Shown: positions 48,089 to 57,077 of the stretch, piece by piece | Layout: each line of letters starts with the position of its first letter | How positions within the stretch are numbered: position 1 is the stretch's first letter | NCBI GenBank assembly: GCA_016719785.1 | Contig: JADJYJ010000008.1 | Coordinates: 186,001-250,000, forward strand | DNA length: 64,000 nt | From: Candidatus Amarolinea dominans | GTDB taxonomy: Bacteria > Chloroflexota > Anaerolineae > SSC4 > Amarolineaceae | Direction: 5' to 3' | The notes under the pieces: model-generated | Told to the model about the DNA's origin: nothing | Seen by the model: only the letters and a program-made list of their open reading frames with translations | The model's database searches: none | Made by a program: the position numbers and the translations under genes

Positions 48089-48179
48089 CGGCGACTGTTA
48101 AGACCGATGTGCGCTGCCTGCGAGATGGAGAAGCTGGCGGCCGCAAGTTTGTCAGTCTGGAACTTCAGAGGAGCATATT

Positions 48180-50651
48180 ATGAGACCCTGGAAACATCTA
48201 CCTATGACGTTCAGCGTCCTGTTGATCGCCGCGCTGCTGGTCGCTTGCGCCGGCCCGACCGCCACGCCGCCGGCGGCGCCGACAATCACCCCAATCCCAC
48301 CGACACCGACGCCCCTTCCGCCCACGCCCGAGCCGGCACCTGTCTCGACGGCGGAAGCGACCGTCGCGGCTGAGCCGGAGCCGCCGCACGGCATCCGCTT
48401 CGATGCGCCAGAGTACGCCATCGACGGCCCCTATGCCGTAGGGGTTCGCTACTTCACCATACCGGCCTCTGCGGAGACCGACCGCGATCTCACGGTCAGT
48501 GTCTGGTATCCGGCCCAGAAATCCGACGGTGCGACTGCCGAGATGGTCTACGAGCTGCAGTTTGCGCCGGGCGAGATTCCAGCGTTCTCGGTCTTCGGCC
48601 ACGCCCAACTGGATGCGCCTCCCGATACCAGTGGCGCACCCTATCCACTGGTGGTCTACAGCCACGCGACCTGGTCCTTCGGCCAGGAGATCCCTTATTT
48701 CACGGAGCATTTGGCCTCCCGCGGGTTTGTGATCATATCTGCCGACCATGAGGACAACTGGAGTACGGCGTTCAATCCCGCGGCAGCGGAGGCTATGATC
48801 CGCCGGCCACAGGAGGTCACGCGTGAGATCGATTTCGCCGAAAGCCTCGCGGCTGCAGGTGGCGATCTGGCAGGCATGATCAACACAACAGGTGTCGGTG
48901 TCGCTGGTTGGTCCATGGGTGGCGAGGCAGCGCTTGCCGTTGCCGGGGCGCGTTGGGACCTGAACGGCCTGCGCGCCTGGTGTGCGGATAACCCAGATGA
49001 GGCAGAACTGAGCGTGGAGGCCTGTATCGAGAAGTTTACGGCCTTGGCAGGTTTGGAAGAAACGCCACAGGGGCTTTGGCCTTCCACGGTTGATGAGCGT
49101 GTCCGAGCAGTCGTTCCGCTGTCAGGATATACGACGCCATTTGGAAGCGACGGCATGGAGTCTGTCGACGTGCCGGTCATGTTTATGGTTGGATCGGGCG
49201 CGGTGGCCGCCGATCGAACGTTTGAGGTGGATGTACCCTACGAGAGCGTCGGCGCCGAACGAAAGGCCAAGGTGGTCTTCGACTACGGCGAGGCTCTGAT
49301 GTTCTTCAGCAGTTGTGCTGACTCACCTAGTATCGTGGCGTTGGGCTTTCCTATGTTCTGCACCGATCCGGTATGGGACATGGACCGCGCCCACGACCTG
49401 ATCAACCACTTCGCCACCGCCTTCCTGCTGGTCGAGCTGAAGGGCGACGCTGAGGCGGCCAAGGCGCTGGCGCCGGAGAAAGTCGATTTTCCCGGCATCA
49501 AGTACGAGACGACGGGCTACGGCGCGGCACCTACAGCCAAGCTAGACGACGCCACCGTGGCCAAGATCGAGGCGCTGGTCAAGGAGATCATGGCGAAGGG
49601 CAAAGTGCCAGGCGCAGCGGTGGGCATTGTCAAGGATGGTGAGCTGGTCTACGCCAGCGGGTTTGGCGTCGGTAAACTGGGCAGTGACGCGCCGGTGACG
49701 CCAGACTCAGTCTTCCAAATGAGCTCAGTTGCCAAAACGCCAACGGCGATAGCGATCATGCAGTTGGTCGCGGACGGCAAGATTGACCTGGATGCGCCCG
49801 TAACGAAGTATTTGCCTTACTTCACTCTGACGGATCCCGACGTGGGAGAAGTCACCATCCGCCGCTTGCTGTCGCACACAGCCGGTATGCCTGACCCCAT
49901 CAATTGGCTGGCAGAGTATCAGGATAAGAACTTGCGGAACGACAAGGCTGCCCTGGATGACTACGTCCGCAGCCTCAGCGACAAATCCCTGACCTTCCGG
50001 CCCGGTAAGGAGTGGGCCTACAGCAATACCGGCTTCGATATCCTGGGCGATGTGGTCGCCCAGGTGTCCGGCCAGGCGTTCGAGGACTATCTGCAGGCCA
50101 ACGTGCTTACGCCCTTGGGCATGGAGAATTCCTCGTACCTGCTGAGCGACCTGGACCCGGTCAGGTTGGTGGCGCCCCATATGCCCGATAAGAACGGCAA
50201 TGCCAAGACGATTGACTTCTACCCGTACACCCGCGCCCATGCGCCGTCTGGGGCGTTCTATTCCAGCGTGAATGACATGGCCCGCTTTGCGGTTGCCAAC
50301 CTGAACCAGGGTACACTGGATGGAACGCGGGTGCTGCCGGCGTCAGCCTATGACAAGATGTGGGCGCCTCAGGCCACCAGCTCATGGGCGGAGAATTTCG
50401 GCCCACAGGTTACCAGCTACGGATTGGGCTGGTGGGTAGGTGAGTTCAAGGGACACCGCATCATCGGCAACTATGGCGCCGATTTCGGCTCCCAGTCCCA
50501 TCTGGGCCTGTTCCCGGACGAAGGCCTTGCCGTGATTGCACTGGTCAACCTCTTCGACCCTGATGTGGGCTCACTCTATGCGTATGACATCGGCAACGGC
50601 ATCGCAGAAGTGCTGTTGGGTGCCGAAGCAAAGCCGACCCCACAGCCCTAA
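48180..50651 (+). CDS. Lipoprotein: PAF-AH-like hydrolase and β-lactamase-like domain (copy A')
   Basis: This 823-residue paralogue of copy A has signal lipobox LLVACAG, the α/β-hydrolase Ser at GWSMGG (245), and SxxK as S516-VAK. Here the second motif is the canonical Y-S-N (WAYSNTGFDILG), while the third position reads GNYG instead of H-x-G. A segment of about 110 bases with PMFCTDPVWDMDRAHDL is almost identical to copy A, whereas the β-lactamase halves have diverged. An AGAGGAGC ribosome site precedes the ATG. Confidence 0.85.
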   Translation: MRPWKHLPMTFSVLLIAALLVACAGPTATPPAAPTITPIPPTPTPLPPTPEPAPVSTAEATVAAEPEPPHGIRFDAPEYAIDGPYAVGVRYFTIPASAETDRDLTVSVWYPAQKSDGATAEMVYELQFAPGEIPAFSVFGHAQLDAPPDTSGAPYPLVVYSHATWSFGQEIPYFTEHLASRGFVIISADHEDNWSTAFNPAAAEAMIRRPQEVTREIDFAESLAAAGGDLAGMINTTGVGVAGWSMGGEAALAVAGARWDLNGLRAWCADNPDEAELSVEACIEKFTALAGLEETPQGLWPSTVDERVRAVVPLSGYTTPFGSDGMESVDVPVMFMVGSGAVAADRTFEVDVPYESVGAERKAKVVFDYGEALMFFSSCADSPSIVALGFPMFCTDPVWDMDRAHDLINHFATAFLLVELKGDAEAAKALAPEKVDFPGIKYETTGYGAAPTAKLDDATVAKIEALVKEIMAKGKVPGAAVGIVKDGELVYASGFGVGKLGSDAPVTPDSVFQMSSVAKTPTAIAIMQLVADGKIDLDAPVTKYLPYFTLTDPDVGEVTIRRLLSHTAGMPDPINWLAEYQDKNLRNDKAALDDYVRSLSDKSLTFRPGKEWAYSNTGFDILGDVVAQVSGQAFEDYLQANVLTPLGMENSSYLLSDLDPVRLVAPHMPDKNGNAKTIDFYPYTRAHAPSGAFYSSVNDMARFAVANLNQGTLDGTRVLPASAYDKMWAPQATSSWAENFGPQVTSYGLGWWVGEFKGHRIIGNYGADFGSQSHLGLFPDEGLAVIALVNLFDPDVGSLYAYDIGNGIAEVLLGAEAKPTPQP

Positions 50652-50652
50652 C

Positions 50653-50712
50653 ATCCAAACCTGGTTGGCAGCGGCTGATGTGGCTTATGCCCAACAGGGC
50701 ATCGACAAATAA
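50653..50712 (+). pseudogene. Scar: vestigial 3' end of an A-type gene
   Basis: Directly after the stop of copy A', an in-frame stretch WLAAADVAYAQQGIDK-stop matches the end of copy A (WMAAADVTYALLGIDK), followed by the same hairpin and the same leader of the esterase gene. It is what a crossover between tandem copies would leave. Confidence 0.75.
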
Positions 50713-50723
50713 ATGCTCAGGCG

Positions 50724-50760
50724 ATCGGTTGGGTGATCCACCCCGGATCACCCAACCGAT
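50724..50760. terminator. 16-bp hairpin, second copy
   Basis: Identical in sequence to the hairpin at 46884-46920, and again between an A-type end and a B-type start. Confidence 0.65.
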
Positions 50761-50800
50761 AGGCAATTTCGATCCATGACAACTGGAAGGAGTGCTAACG

Positions 50801-51927
50801 ATGTTACGTTTCAATCGCAGTTTTGTCATTCTGGTGCTGGCAGCATTGCTCGCCGCCTGCCAGCCGGCCCGGCCGCCGTGCCGACGGCGACACCTGTTCC
50901 ACCCACGGCCACGCCAGTACCGCCGACGGCCACGCCGGTACCACCAACACCAGTGCCACCCACAGCAACCCCGGGCAAGGTGGAGACGAAGAAGGGGGAG
51001 ATCACCAGCCAGGCGCTGGCCGGCAACCTCCTGGGCGACCCGACCACCCGCGAATTCTACGTCCTGCTGCCGTCCAGCTACGCCACCAGCGACAAACGCT
51101 ATCCCGTGGTATACGTGCTCCACTGGTACACGGGCCATGCCAACACCCTGTTAGGCGTCTTCAAATCAGCATACCAAATTGCCCTGTCCGCGGGCGGCCT
51201 GCAGGAGATGATCTTCGTTTTTCCCGATGCTCACAACAAATTCAGCGGCAGTTTTTTCTTGAGCTCGCCGACCATTGGCGACTACGAGACTTACCTCACT
51301 CAGGAGTTGGTGGATCTGATTGACGCCACCTATCGCACGATCCCTGACCGTACCAGCCGCGGCATCAGCGGCTGCTCCATGGGCGGCGACGGCGCGATAC
51401 ATCTGGCGCTGAAGTATCCGGGCGTATTTAGCGTCACCGCGCCTGTGTCGGGCACATACGATTGGGCACGCGATCCCATATGGGACACCGGCTTACGATA
51501 TTTCACGGGTTTGCCTAAGGATTTCGCCAGTTTATGGAAATTGTCGTGGGAGATTCAGATTATGTTTAGCGAGGCCGCGGGTGCCGCAGCCAATCCGGCG
51601 AAACCGCCGTTCTACCTGGACATGCCTTTGGCTCTGGTAGATGGGAAGGTCAAGATCGTGCCTGAGGTATTTGACAAGATCGCCGCCGTGGATCCGATCC
51701 ACGACCTTGATCGCTATCTCACGCAGTCGCAGCAGTTGAGTGGGATCTTGATCTTCCACGGCCAGCACGACAATCCTGAGCTGGCCCGTGATTTTGACAA
51801 GCTCCTGAGCGACCGCGGTGTCGAGCACGAGTACCTGGAAGAAGTCAATGGCGGGCACTGCGACTTCTTGTTCACGCCCGTCGTGAACTTCATGTCGGCT
51901 CACCTGGTGGGCGAGGAGCAACCATAG
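50801..51927 (+). pseudogene. Lipoprotein esterase, frameshifted after the lipobox (copy B')
   Basis: The signal peptide (from the ATG at 50801: MLRFNRSFVILVLAALLAAC) and the mature esterase are in different frames. Relative to copy B, two extra bases (ca) follow the lipobox Cys codon near 50861. The mature part is intact to 51927, with the elbow GCSMGGDGA and the His in GGHCDF. A start at 50776 opens the mature frame, but its N-terminus is not a signal sequence. The product would be cytoplasmic or absent, unless translation slips in the Cys-Pro region or the change is an assembly error. Confidence 0.75.
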
Positions 51928-52018
51928 CGCCGACTGTTAAGACCGATGTGCGCTGCCTGCGAGATGGAGAAGCTGGCGGCCGCAAGTTTGTCAGTCTGGA
52001 ACTTCAGAGGAGCATATT

Positions 52019-54124
52019 ATGAGACCCTGGAAACATCTACCTATGACGTTCAGCGTCCTGTTGATCGCCGCGCTGCTGGTCGCTTGCGCCGGCTCGGCCG
52101 TCGCGCCGACGGCGACGCCGGTGCCGCTCACCGCCGCACCGACGCCCGTTCCACCGACGGCGACCCTTGAACCTACCGTCAGCGTGGTTCCCACCGCAAC
52201 CGTTCAGGCGCCACCTGCAACGCCGGCAGCGCCAGGTTTGGAGAAACAGCCATCTGACGTGCTCTCCGGCTTCGTGGAAAACAACGGCGTGCGGATTCAC
52301 TATGAGGTCGAGGGCGAGGGCCCGCCCTTGGTCCTGGTGCATTGGTTGACCGGCAGCCTCCAAGATTGGCGGGTTGTCGGCTATGCCGATGCACTCAAAG
52401 CGAACTATCGCCTCATCCTCATTGATGCCCGAGGTCATGGCCAGAGCGATAAGCCCCACGATCCGGCTGCCTATGTCCTGGAAAAACAAGCCGGCGACAT
52501 CGTCGCTGTACTCGACAAGTTGGGCGTTGACAAGGCGCATTACTTTGGCTACTCCTTGGGCGGTACGGTGGGTTGGGCTGTAGCCAAGTATTTCCCTGAT
52601 CGTCTTTCGTCACTGATCATCGGCGGCGAAGCCCCTGAGAATTTCGATCCCAGCGCCGATATTGAGCGCGATCGCACGCTCACTCATTCACAATACGGGC
52701 GCGACGCAGCAAGTGTTTTTGGTAGCTACGGATTCTCCGAGACCAAAGCCTATCAACTTTATGCTGCCACCGATTTTCAGGCTGTAATCGCTGACCTACA
52801 AGCCTTTAGCGCCGAAAACTTCGCCCCTGATCTACCGGATATGACGATGCCCATACTTCTGTTTGCCGGCGTGTATGATGAAGACCATACTGCATTGAAG
52901 GCTGCGACCAACAAGCTGCCCAACGCCACATTCGCATCACTGCCAGGCCACGATCACGTGACGGCCTTCATGCAAACGGACCTTGTCGTGGAACTCCTCA
53001 CGAAGTTCCTCGCCCAAGTAGAGAAAGCGGTACTTGACGATGCCACGACTGCCAAGATCGAAACAATCGTCAAGAAAGCGATGACAGACTACCCGGTGCC
53101 CGGCTTCGAGCTTTGCATCGTCAAAGATGGCCAGGTGGTCTACAACAAGGGTTTTGGGCTTGCCAACGTTGCAAGCAACCGGCCGATGACCCCCCAATCC
53201 GTTTCTACCCAGGCTTCCATCTCCAAGTCGCTGACCGCGATGGCCGTCATGCAGTTGGTGGAGCCAGGCAAGATTGACCTCGACAAGCCGGTTACTGCCT
53301 ATCTGCCGTACTTCACCATGGCCGACCCGCGCTACAAGGATATCACGGTGCGCATGCTGCTCAGCCATATGTCCGGCCTGCCTGACGTGCCGATCCCTTG
53401 GGATGCCCCGCTCGACCCGACGATTGATCCGCTCGAACAAGCCGTGCGCAGCCTGAGGGATGAGCAGTTGATCTCGGCGCCCGGCGAAGCATGGAACTAC
53501 AGTGGCTGGGGTTACTCGATGCTGGGCGCCATCATCGTCAAGGTGATTGGCGAGCCGTTCGAGAGCTACATGCACCAGCGCTGGCTGGAGCCGCTTGGCA
53601 TGGCGAATTCCACCTTTGTGATGGACGAGGTCGATCCCGACCTGTATGTGACCGGGTACATCTCCGCCGAAGATGGCAGCGCCGCCGCGATGGAGCATTT
53701 CGTTGACCCCAGAGATGTTCCGGCCGCCGGCCTCTGGTCGAGCTGTGACGACATGACCAGGTGGGCCCGGCTCATGCTGAACAAGGGCGAGCTGAACGGC
53801 AGGCGTTTGCTGCAGCCTGAGAGCATTGACGCCATGTGGACATCGGTTGCCAGCACCCCCTGGATGGATGCTCTCGGCCCCTGGTATGGACCGTACGTTG
53901 GGGAGTACGGGCTGGGATGGTACGTCGGCGAGAAGGCCGGCCACCGGCTAGCCGGCCATGCGGGCGCCGGCGACGGCGTCAATACCCACATCCAGTTTGC
54001 GCCCGATGACGGACTTGCCGTAATCGCCATGGACAACTGGCTCAAACCGGACCCGGAGTGGTATCCAGCAGGATTTGCGGCCTTCGACGTGATGGACTTG
54101 CTGCTGGGCATCAAACCGGAATAG
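52019..54124 (+). CDS. Lipoprotein: α/β hydrolase fold-1 and β-lactamase-like domain (copy C)
   Basis: This 701-residue protein shares the signal and leader of copy A' almost base for base (lipobox LLVACAG), but its first domain is an α/β-hydrolase of a different subfamily: VLVHWLTGS, LIDARGHGQSD and FGYSLGGT hold the fold-1 motifs. The β-lactamase-like half has S-I-S-K, then Y-S-G in place of Y-x-N, and GHAG near the end. The N-terminal region has been exchanged between array members while the enzyme domains differ. It is the last gene of the array. Confidence 0.85.
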   Translation: MRPWKHLPMTFSVLLIAALLVACAGSAVAPTATPVPLTAAPTPVPPTATLEPTVSVVPTATVQAPPATPAAPGLEKQPSDVLSGFVENNGVRIHYEVEGEGPPLVLVHWLTGSLQDWRVVGYADALKANYRLILIDARGHGQSDKPHDPAAYVLEKQAGDIVAVLDKLGVDKAHYFGYSLGGTVGWAVAKYFPDRLSSLIIGGEAPENFDPSADIERDRTLTHSQYGRDAASVFGSYGFSETKAYQLYAATDFQAVIADLQAFSAENFAPDLPDMTMPILLFAGVYDEDHTALKAATNKLPNATFASLPGHDHVTAFMQTDLVVELLTKFLAQVEKAVLDDATTAKIETIVKKAMTDYPVPGFELCIVKDGQVVYNKGFGLANVASNRPMTPQSVSTQASISKSLTAMAVMQLVEPGKIDLDKPVTAYLPYFTMADPRYKDITVRMLLSHMSGLPDVPIPWDAPLDPTIDPLEQAVRSLRDEQLISAPGEAWNYSGWGYSMLGAIIVKVIGEPFESYMHQRWLEPLGMANSTFVMDEVDPDLYVTGYISAEDGSAAAMEHFVDPRDVPAAGLWSSCDDMTRWARLMLNKGELNGRRLLQPESIDAMWTSVASTPWMDALGPWYGPYVGEYGLGWYVGEKAGHRLAGHAGAGDGVNTHIQFAPDDGLAVIAMDNWLKPDPEWYPAGFAAFDVMDLLLGIKPE

Positions 54125-54281
54125 ACGCCGGTCAGCGACTGCGGCCAACCCGTCTTACCTGATTGCGCTGGTCTTTCGCCAGGTCTGGTGGAGCGCGGCT
54201 TCGCCAGACCTGGCCTCCCCGCGCTGATCTGTGGCAGCAGGCGCTTATACCATATGGTTACTATACCAAATGGTATATTTT

Positions 54282-54484
54282 CATTTGGCCGAACCCAAAG
54301 GTTTCATTTGGCCGAACCCAAAGGTTTCATTTGGCCGAACCCAAAGTTTTCATTTGGCCGAACCCAAAGGTTTCATTTGGCCGAACCCAAAGGTTTCATT
54401 TGGCCGAACCCAAAGTTTTCATTTGGCCGAACCCAAAGGTTTCATTTGGCCGAACCCAAAGGTTTCATTTGGCCGAACCCACTC
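54282..54484 (+). repeat. 23-bp tandem repeat, nine copies, with 69-bp super-period
   Basis: The core catttggccgaacccaaag recurs every 23 bases at 54282, 54305, 54328, 54351, 54374, 54397, 54420, 54443 and 54466. The linker is gttt after most copies but tttt after the third and sixth, giving a 69-bp period. Since 23 is not a multiple of 3, three frames cycle, and all three forward frames are open across the block. A palindromic tataccaaatggtata precedes it. Confidence 0.9.
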
Positions 54485-54822
54485 AATTGCTGGAGACGTT
54501 CGTCTTTCAGGAGTTGCGACGGCAGGCGAGCTGGCACGAGACCGCCCTGTCTTTCTACCACTTTCGCGATAAGGACGGCGCTGAGGTAGATCTTGTCCTG
54601 GAACAAGGTGTACGCGCCGTTGCCGGGATCGAAGTCAAGGCGGCTGCCACCGTGACAGAGACAGATTTTCGTGGTCTGAGGAAGCTGCAAGCGGATGCGG
54701 GTGAACGTTTTGTCGTCGGGGTCGTCCTGTACGATGGAGAAGCCAGTGTAGGTTTTGGGCCTGGCTTGTTCGCAGTGCCGATTCGCGCGCTGTGGGAAAC
54801 GATCGCCCCCGCCGGCGAGTGA
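54484..54822 (+). pseudogene. DUF4143 ATPase C-terminal remnant fused to the repeat
   Basis: About 112 residues of a DUF4143 end are present (LLETFVFQELRRQASWHE, FRDKDGAEVDLVLEQG, GIEVKAAATVT; a D-E-x-K site). The frame continues upstream into the tandem repeat without an ATPase domain. The ATPase half was lost and the repeat now occupies its place. No ribosome site precedes any start in the open frame. Confidence 0.75.
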
Positions 54823-54850
54823 GACCGATCAGAGCCGCAAACGTTCGATC

Positions 54851-54879
54851 TTGCGTTCCCAGGCTATCTGACGTATAAT
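54851..54879 (+). promoter_or_regulatory. Promoter of the aldehyde ferredoxin oxidoreductase gene
   Basis: TTGCGT (54851-54856), 17 bases, TATAAT (54874-54879). The start codon is 242 bases downstream, so a long leader is transcribed. Confidence 0.75.
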
Positions 54880-54926
54880 CAAGCTATCCCAAGTTTTCGA
54901 TCTCTATCCTTTGGGGGCGGCATCCT

Positions 54927-55052
54927 ATGCCTGTTGCTCTCACCACGCGCCGGCGCAGCCGGCGATGCGACCGTTCTTCTCGGCACCACAACACAGCAGC
55001 GTTTTCCTGGCCGTTATGCAAATTTTGCATAACGGCCTTTTGTTTCTTCTAA
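54927..55052 (+). other. Leader open frame, 41 codons (possible leader peptide)
   Basis: An ATG at 54927 with GGGGGCGG 6 bases upstream opens a 41-codon frame. It is Arg-rich early (TTRRRSRRCDR) and Cys/Phe-rich late (CKFCITAFCFF). Its end overlaps the hairpin terminator at 55009-55049. No family is known to me, and coding function is unproven. Confidence 0.35.
55009..55049 (+). terminator. Intrinsic terminator in the leader of the oxidoreductase gene
   Basis: ggccgttatgcaaa (55009-55022) pairs perfectly with 55024-55037 and is followed by ttttgtttctt. It sits about 70 bases before the start codon, downstream of the promoter. That position is typical of an attenuator or riboswitch expression platform. 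Confidence 0.8.
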
Positions 55053-55120
55053 GTCCGGTTAGGCGCAGCTACGATGATCGTAGTTGCTGAATCTCTGTCA
55101 GTACCAACAAGGAGGTGGGT

Positions 55121-56944
55121 ATGAGTTTGATGGGTTACACAAACCGTGTAGCATGGGTGGACCTGACCGCCGGCCAGGTGGATTATCGGCCGATCGCTGA
55201 AGAAGATGCGCTCAAGTACATCGGTGCGCGTGGTCTCGGTGTCAAGTACGTCTTCGACAACGGTCCGCAGGTGGACGCCTTGTCCCCGGACAACATCCTG
55301 TGCTTCATGAATGGCCCGCTGACCGGCACCGACGCCAACATGAGCGGTCGCATGGCTATCGTCACCAAGTCACCGCTGACCGGCACCGTCACCGATTCGC
55401 ATCATGGCGGCTGGTCGGCTGCGCGCCTCAAGTGGGCCGGTTTCGATGGCCTGGTCTTCAAGGGCATGGCTGCCACCCCGGTCTACGCCTATATCGAAAA
55501 CGGCGAAGTAACGCTGCACGATGCCAGTGACCTGTGGGGCAAGGGTGTGCATGAGACGGTCAAGATCATGCAGGAGCGCTATGGCGAGCCTAAGACCCTG
55601 AGCGTGATTGCCATCGGCCCGGCCGGCGAGAACCTGGTCAGGTTTGGCTGCTGGATCAATGAGAATGACCGCGCCTCCGGCCGCGGCGGCACCGGCTGCG
55701 TGGGCGGCAGCAAACACCTGAAGGCCGTTGTCATTCGCGGCAAGTACCAGGATCGGCCGCGCCCTGCGGACAAAGAGGCGTGGAAGGGCGCCCATGACCG
55801 CGCGCTGGCCACCATCATGGACGAGAAGAATGTCACCAGTCCGCGCAAGGGCGGCCTCTCGGTTTATGGCACCAACGTGCTGATGAACATCAGCAACACG
55901 ATGGGCGCGTTGCCGGCGTTCAACAGCAAGCTGACCTCCTTTGGCGAAAATGGCGAGTTGATCAGCGGTGAGTGGGTCAAGGAGCACATCCTGGTGAATG
56001 ACCCCACCTGCCATGCTTGCCCGGTGGCCTGCAAGAAGGAAGTGGAAATCACCAGCGGCCCCTGGCTGGGGTTGCACATGGAGAGCCTGGAGTACGAACC
56101 GGCCTGGTCCATGGGCGCCAACTGCGGCAATAACGACGCGGCCGGCGTGGCCAAGATGATTGACCTGTGCAACGACTACGGCATGGACGCCATCGAATCG
56201 GGGCATCCGCTTTCTGTGTACATGGAAGCCTCCGAGCGCGGTTACACCAATGGGGATGGCCGACTGGCCTGGGGCGACGTGGCCGGCATGGCGGAATGGG
56301 CACGCAAGATCGCCTTCCGCGAAGGTCTCGGCAGCGTCATGGCGGATGGCGCCAACGCCATCGCCGCCTACTTCGGCCATGACGAGCTGGCGATGACCTG
56401 CAAGGGCCAGGGCATCCCGGCCTACGATCCGCGCGGCCTCAAGGGCATGGGCATTGGCTATGCCACCAGCAACCGCGGCGCCTGCCACCTGCGTGGCTAC
56501 ACGCCGGCCGTGGAGTTGGGCCTGATTCCGTGGAAGATGGACCCGCTGGCCTGGGAAGGCAAGGGCGACATGCTGCGCATTCTGCAAGACCTGTTTGCCT
56601 TCACCGACAGCCTGGATCTGTGCAAGTTCTCGTCTTTTGCCGAAGGCGCCGAGGAGTATGCGGCGCAATACAGCACCTTCACGGGCCGGCCGTTTTCCGC
56701 GGACGACGTGCTCAAGACAGGCGAGCGCATCTACAACCTGGAGCGCTACTACAACAACCTGAACGGTTTCCGCGAGGGCAGCGATGCCCTGCCGACGCGC
56801 TTCACGCATGAAGCGTCCACCATGCCCGGCTCCGAGGGCCATGTCTGCGAGCTGGACCTGATGCTGGTGGAATACTACAAGATGCGCGGCTGGGTCAACG
56901 GCGTCGTGCCTGAGGCCAAGCTGCAGGAATTGGGGATTCTCTAA
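55121..56944 (+). CDS. aor: Aldehyde ferredoxin oxidoreductase (tungsten-pterin enzyme)
   Basis: This 607-residue protein matches the AOR family throughout. The N-terminal domain has NRVAWVDLTAG and GPLTGT. GGWSAARLKWAGFDG and GRGGTGCVGGSKHLKAV form the pterin and cofactor cavity. The 4Fe-4S cluster ligands are C-x2-C-x3-C (CHACPVAC, about 297-304) with the fourth Cys at about 501 (DLCKF). It oxidises aldehydes to acids with ferredoxin as acceptor, in the cytoplasm of anaerobes. The ATG at 55121 is set by AGGAGG directly before it. MoaD-like genes stand downstream on the other strand. Confidence 0.92.
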   Translation: MSLMGYTNRVAWVDLTAGQVDYRPIAEEDALKYIGARGLGVKYVFDNGPQVDALSPDNILCFMNGPLTGTDANMSGRMAIVTKSPLTGTVTDSHHGGWSAARLKWAGFDGLVFKGMAATPVYAYIENGEVTLHDASDLWGKGVHETVKIMQERYGEPKTLSVIAIGPAGENLVRFGCWINENDRASGRGGTGCVGGSKHLKAVVIRGKYQDRPRPADKEAWKGAHDRALATIMDEKNVTSPRKGGLSVYGTNVLMNISNTMGALPAFNSKLTSFGENGELISGEWVKEHILVNDPTCHACPVACKKEVEITSGPWLGLHMESLEYEPAWSMGANCGNNDAAGVAKMIDLCNDYGMDAIESGHPLSVYMEASERGYTNGDGRLAWGDVAGMAEWARKIAFREGLGSVMADGANAIAAYFGHDELAMTCKGQGIPAYDPRGLKGMGIGYATSNRGACHLRGYTPAVELGLIPWKMDPLAWEGKGDMLRILQDLFAFTDSLDLCKFSSFAEGAEEYAAQYSTFTGRPFSADDVLKTGERIYNLERYYNNLNGFREGSDALPTRFTHEASTMPGSEGHVCELDLMLVEYYKMRGWVNGVVPEAKLQELGIL

Positions 56945-56984
56945 GACTTCTGCCGCCTGCCGGCAGCGGTCATGACAACGAACA

Positions 56985-57024
56985 GGGGCGCGTCAGCCAT
57001 CCCGGCTGACGCGCCCCCCTTTTT
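56985..57024. terminator. Terminator between the oxidoreductase and the convergent small genes
   Basis: ggggcgcgtcagcc (56985-56998) and its complement (57004-57017) form a 14-bp stem, followed on the plus strand by a T-run (57020-57024). It ends the oxidoreductase transcript; on the other strand it lacks a T-run. Confidence 0.85.
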
Positions 57025-57077
57025 GCCCGTCATCATTCGCATTCAGTTGTTCCCAAAACTTGTTTGGATGATTGGGC

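Noticed and set aside
48107..48373. Small open frames (88 and 74 codons) at 48107 and 51946
   Set aside because: They overlap the duplicated leader and the start of the lipoprotein genes in another frame. They are copies of the same leader DNA, not separate genes.
54282..54484. CRISPR-like array
   Set aside because: The 23-bp units are directly adjacent with no unique spacers, so it is a simple tandem repeat. No cas genes were seen.
55370..56842. 490-codon minus-strand frame
   Set aside because: It is antisense to the aldehyde ferredoxin oxidoreductase, which has all its cofactor motifs.
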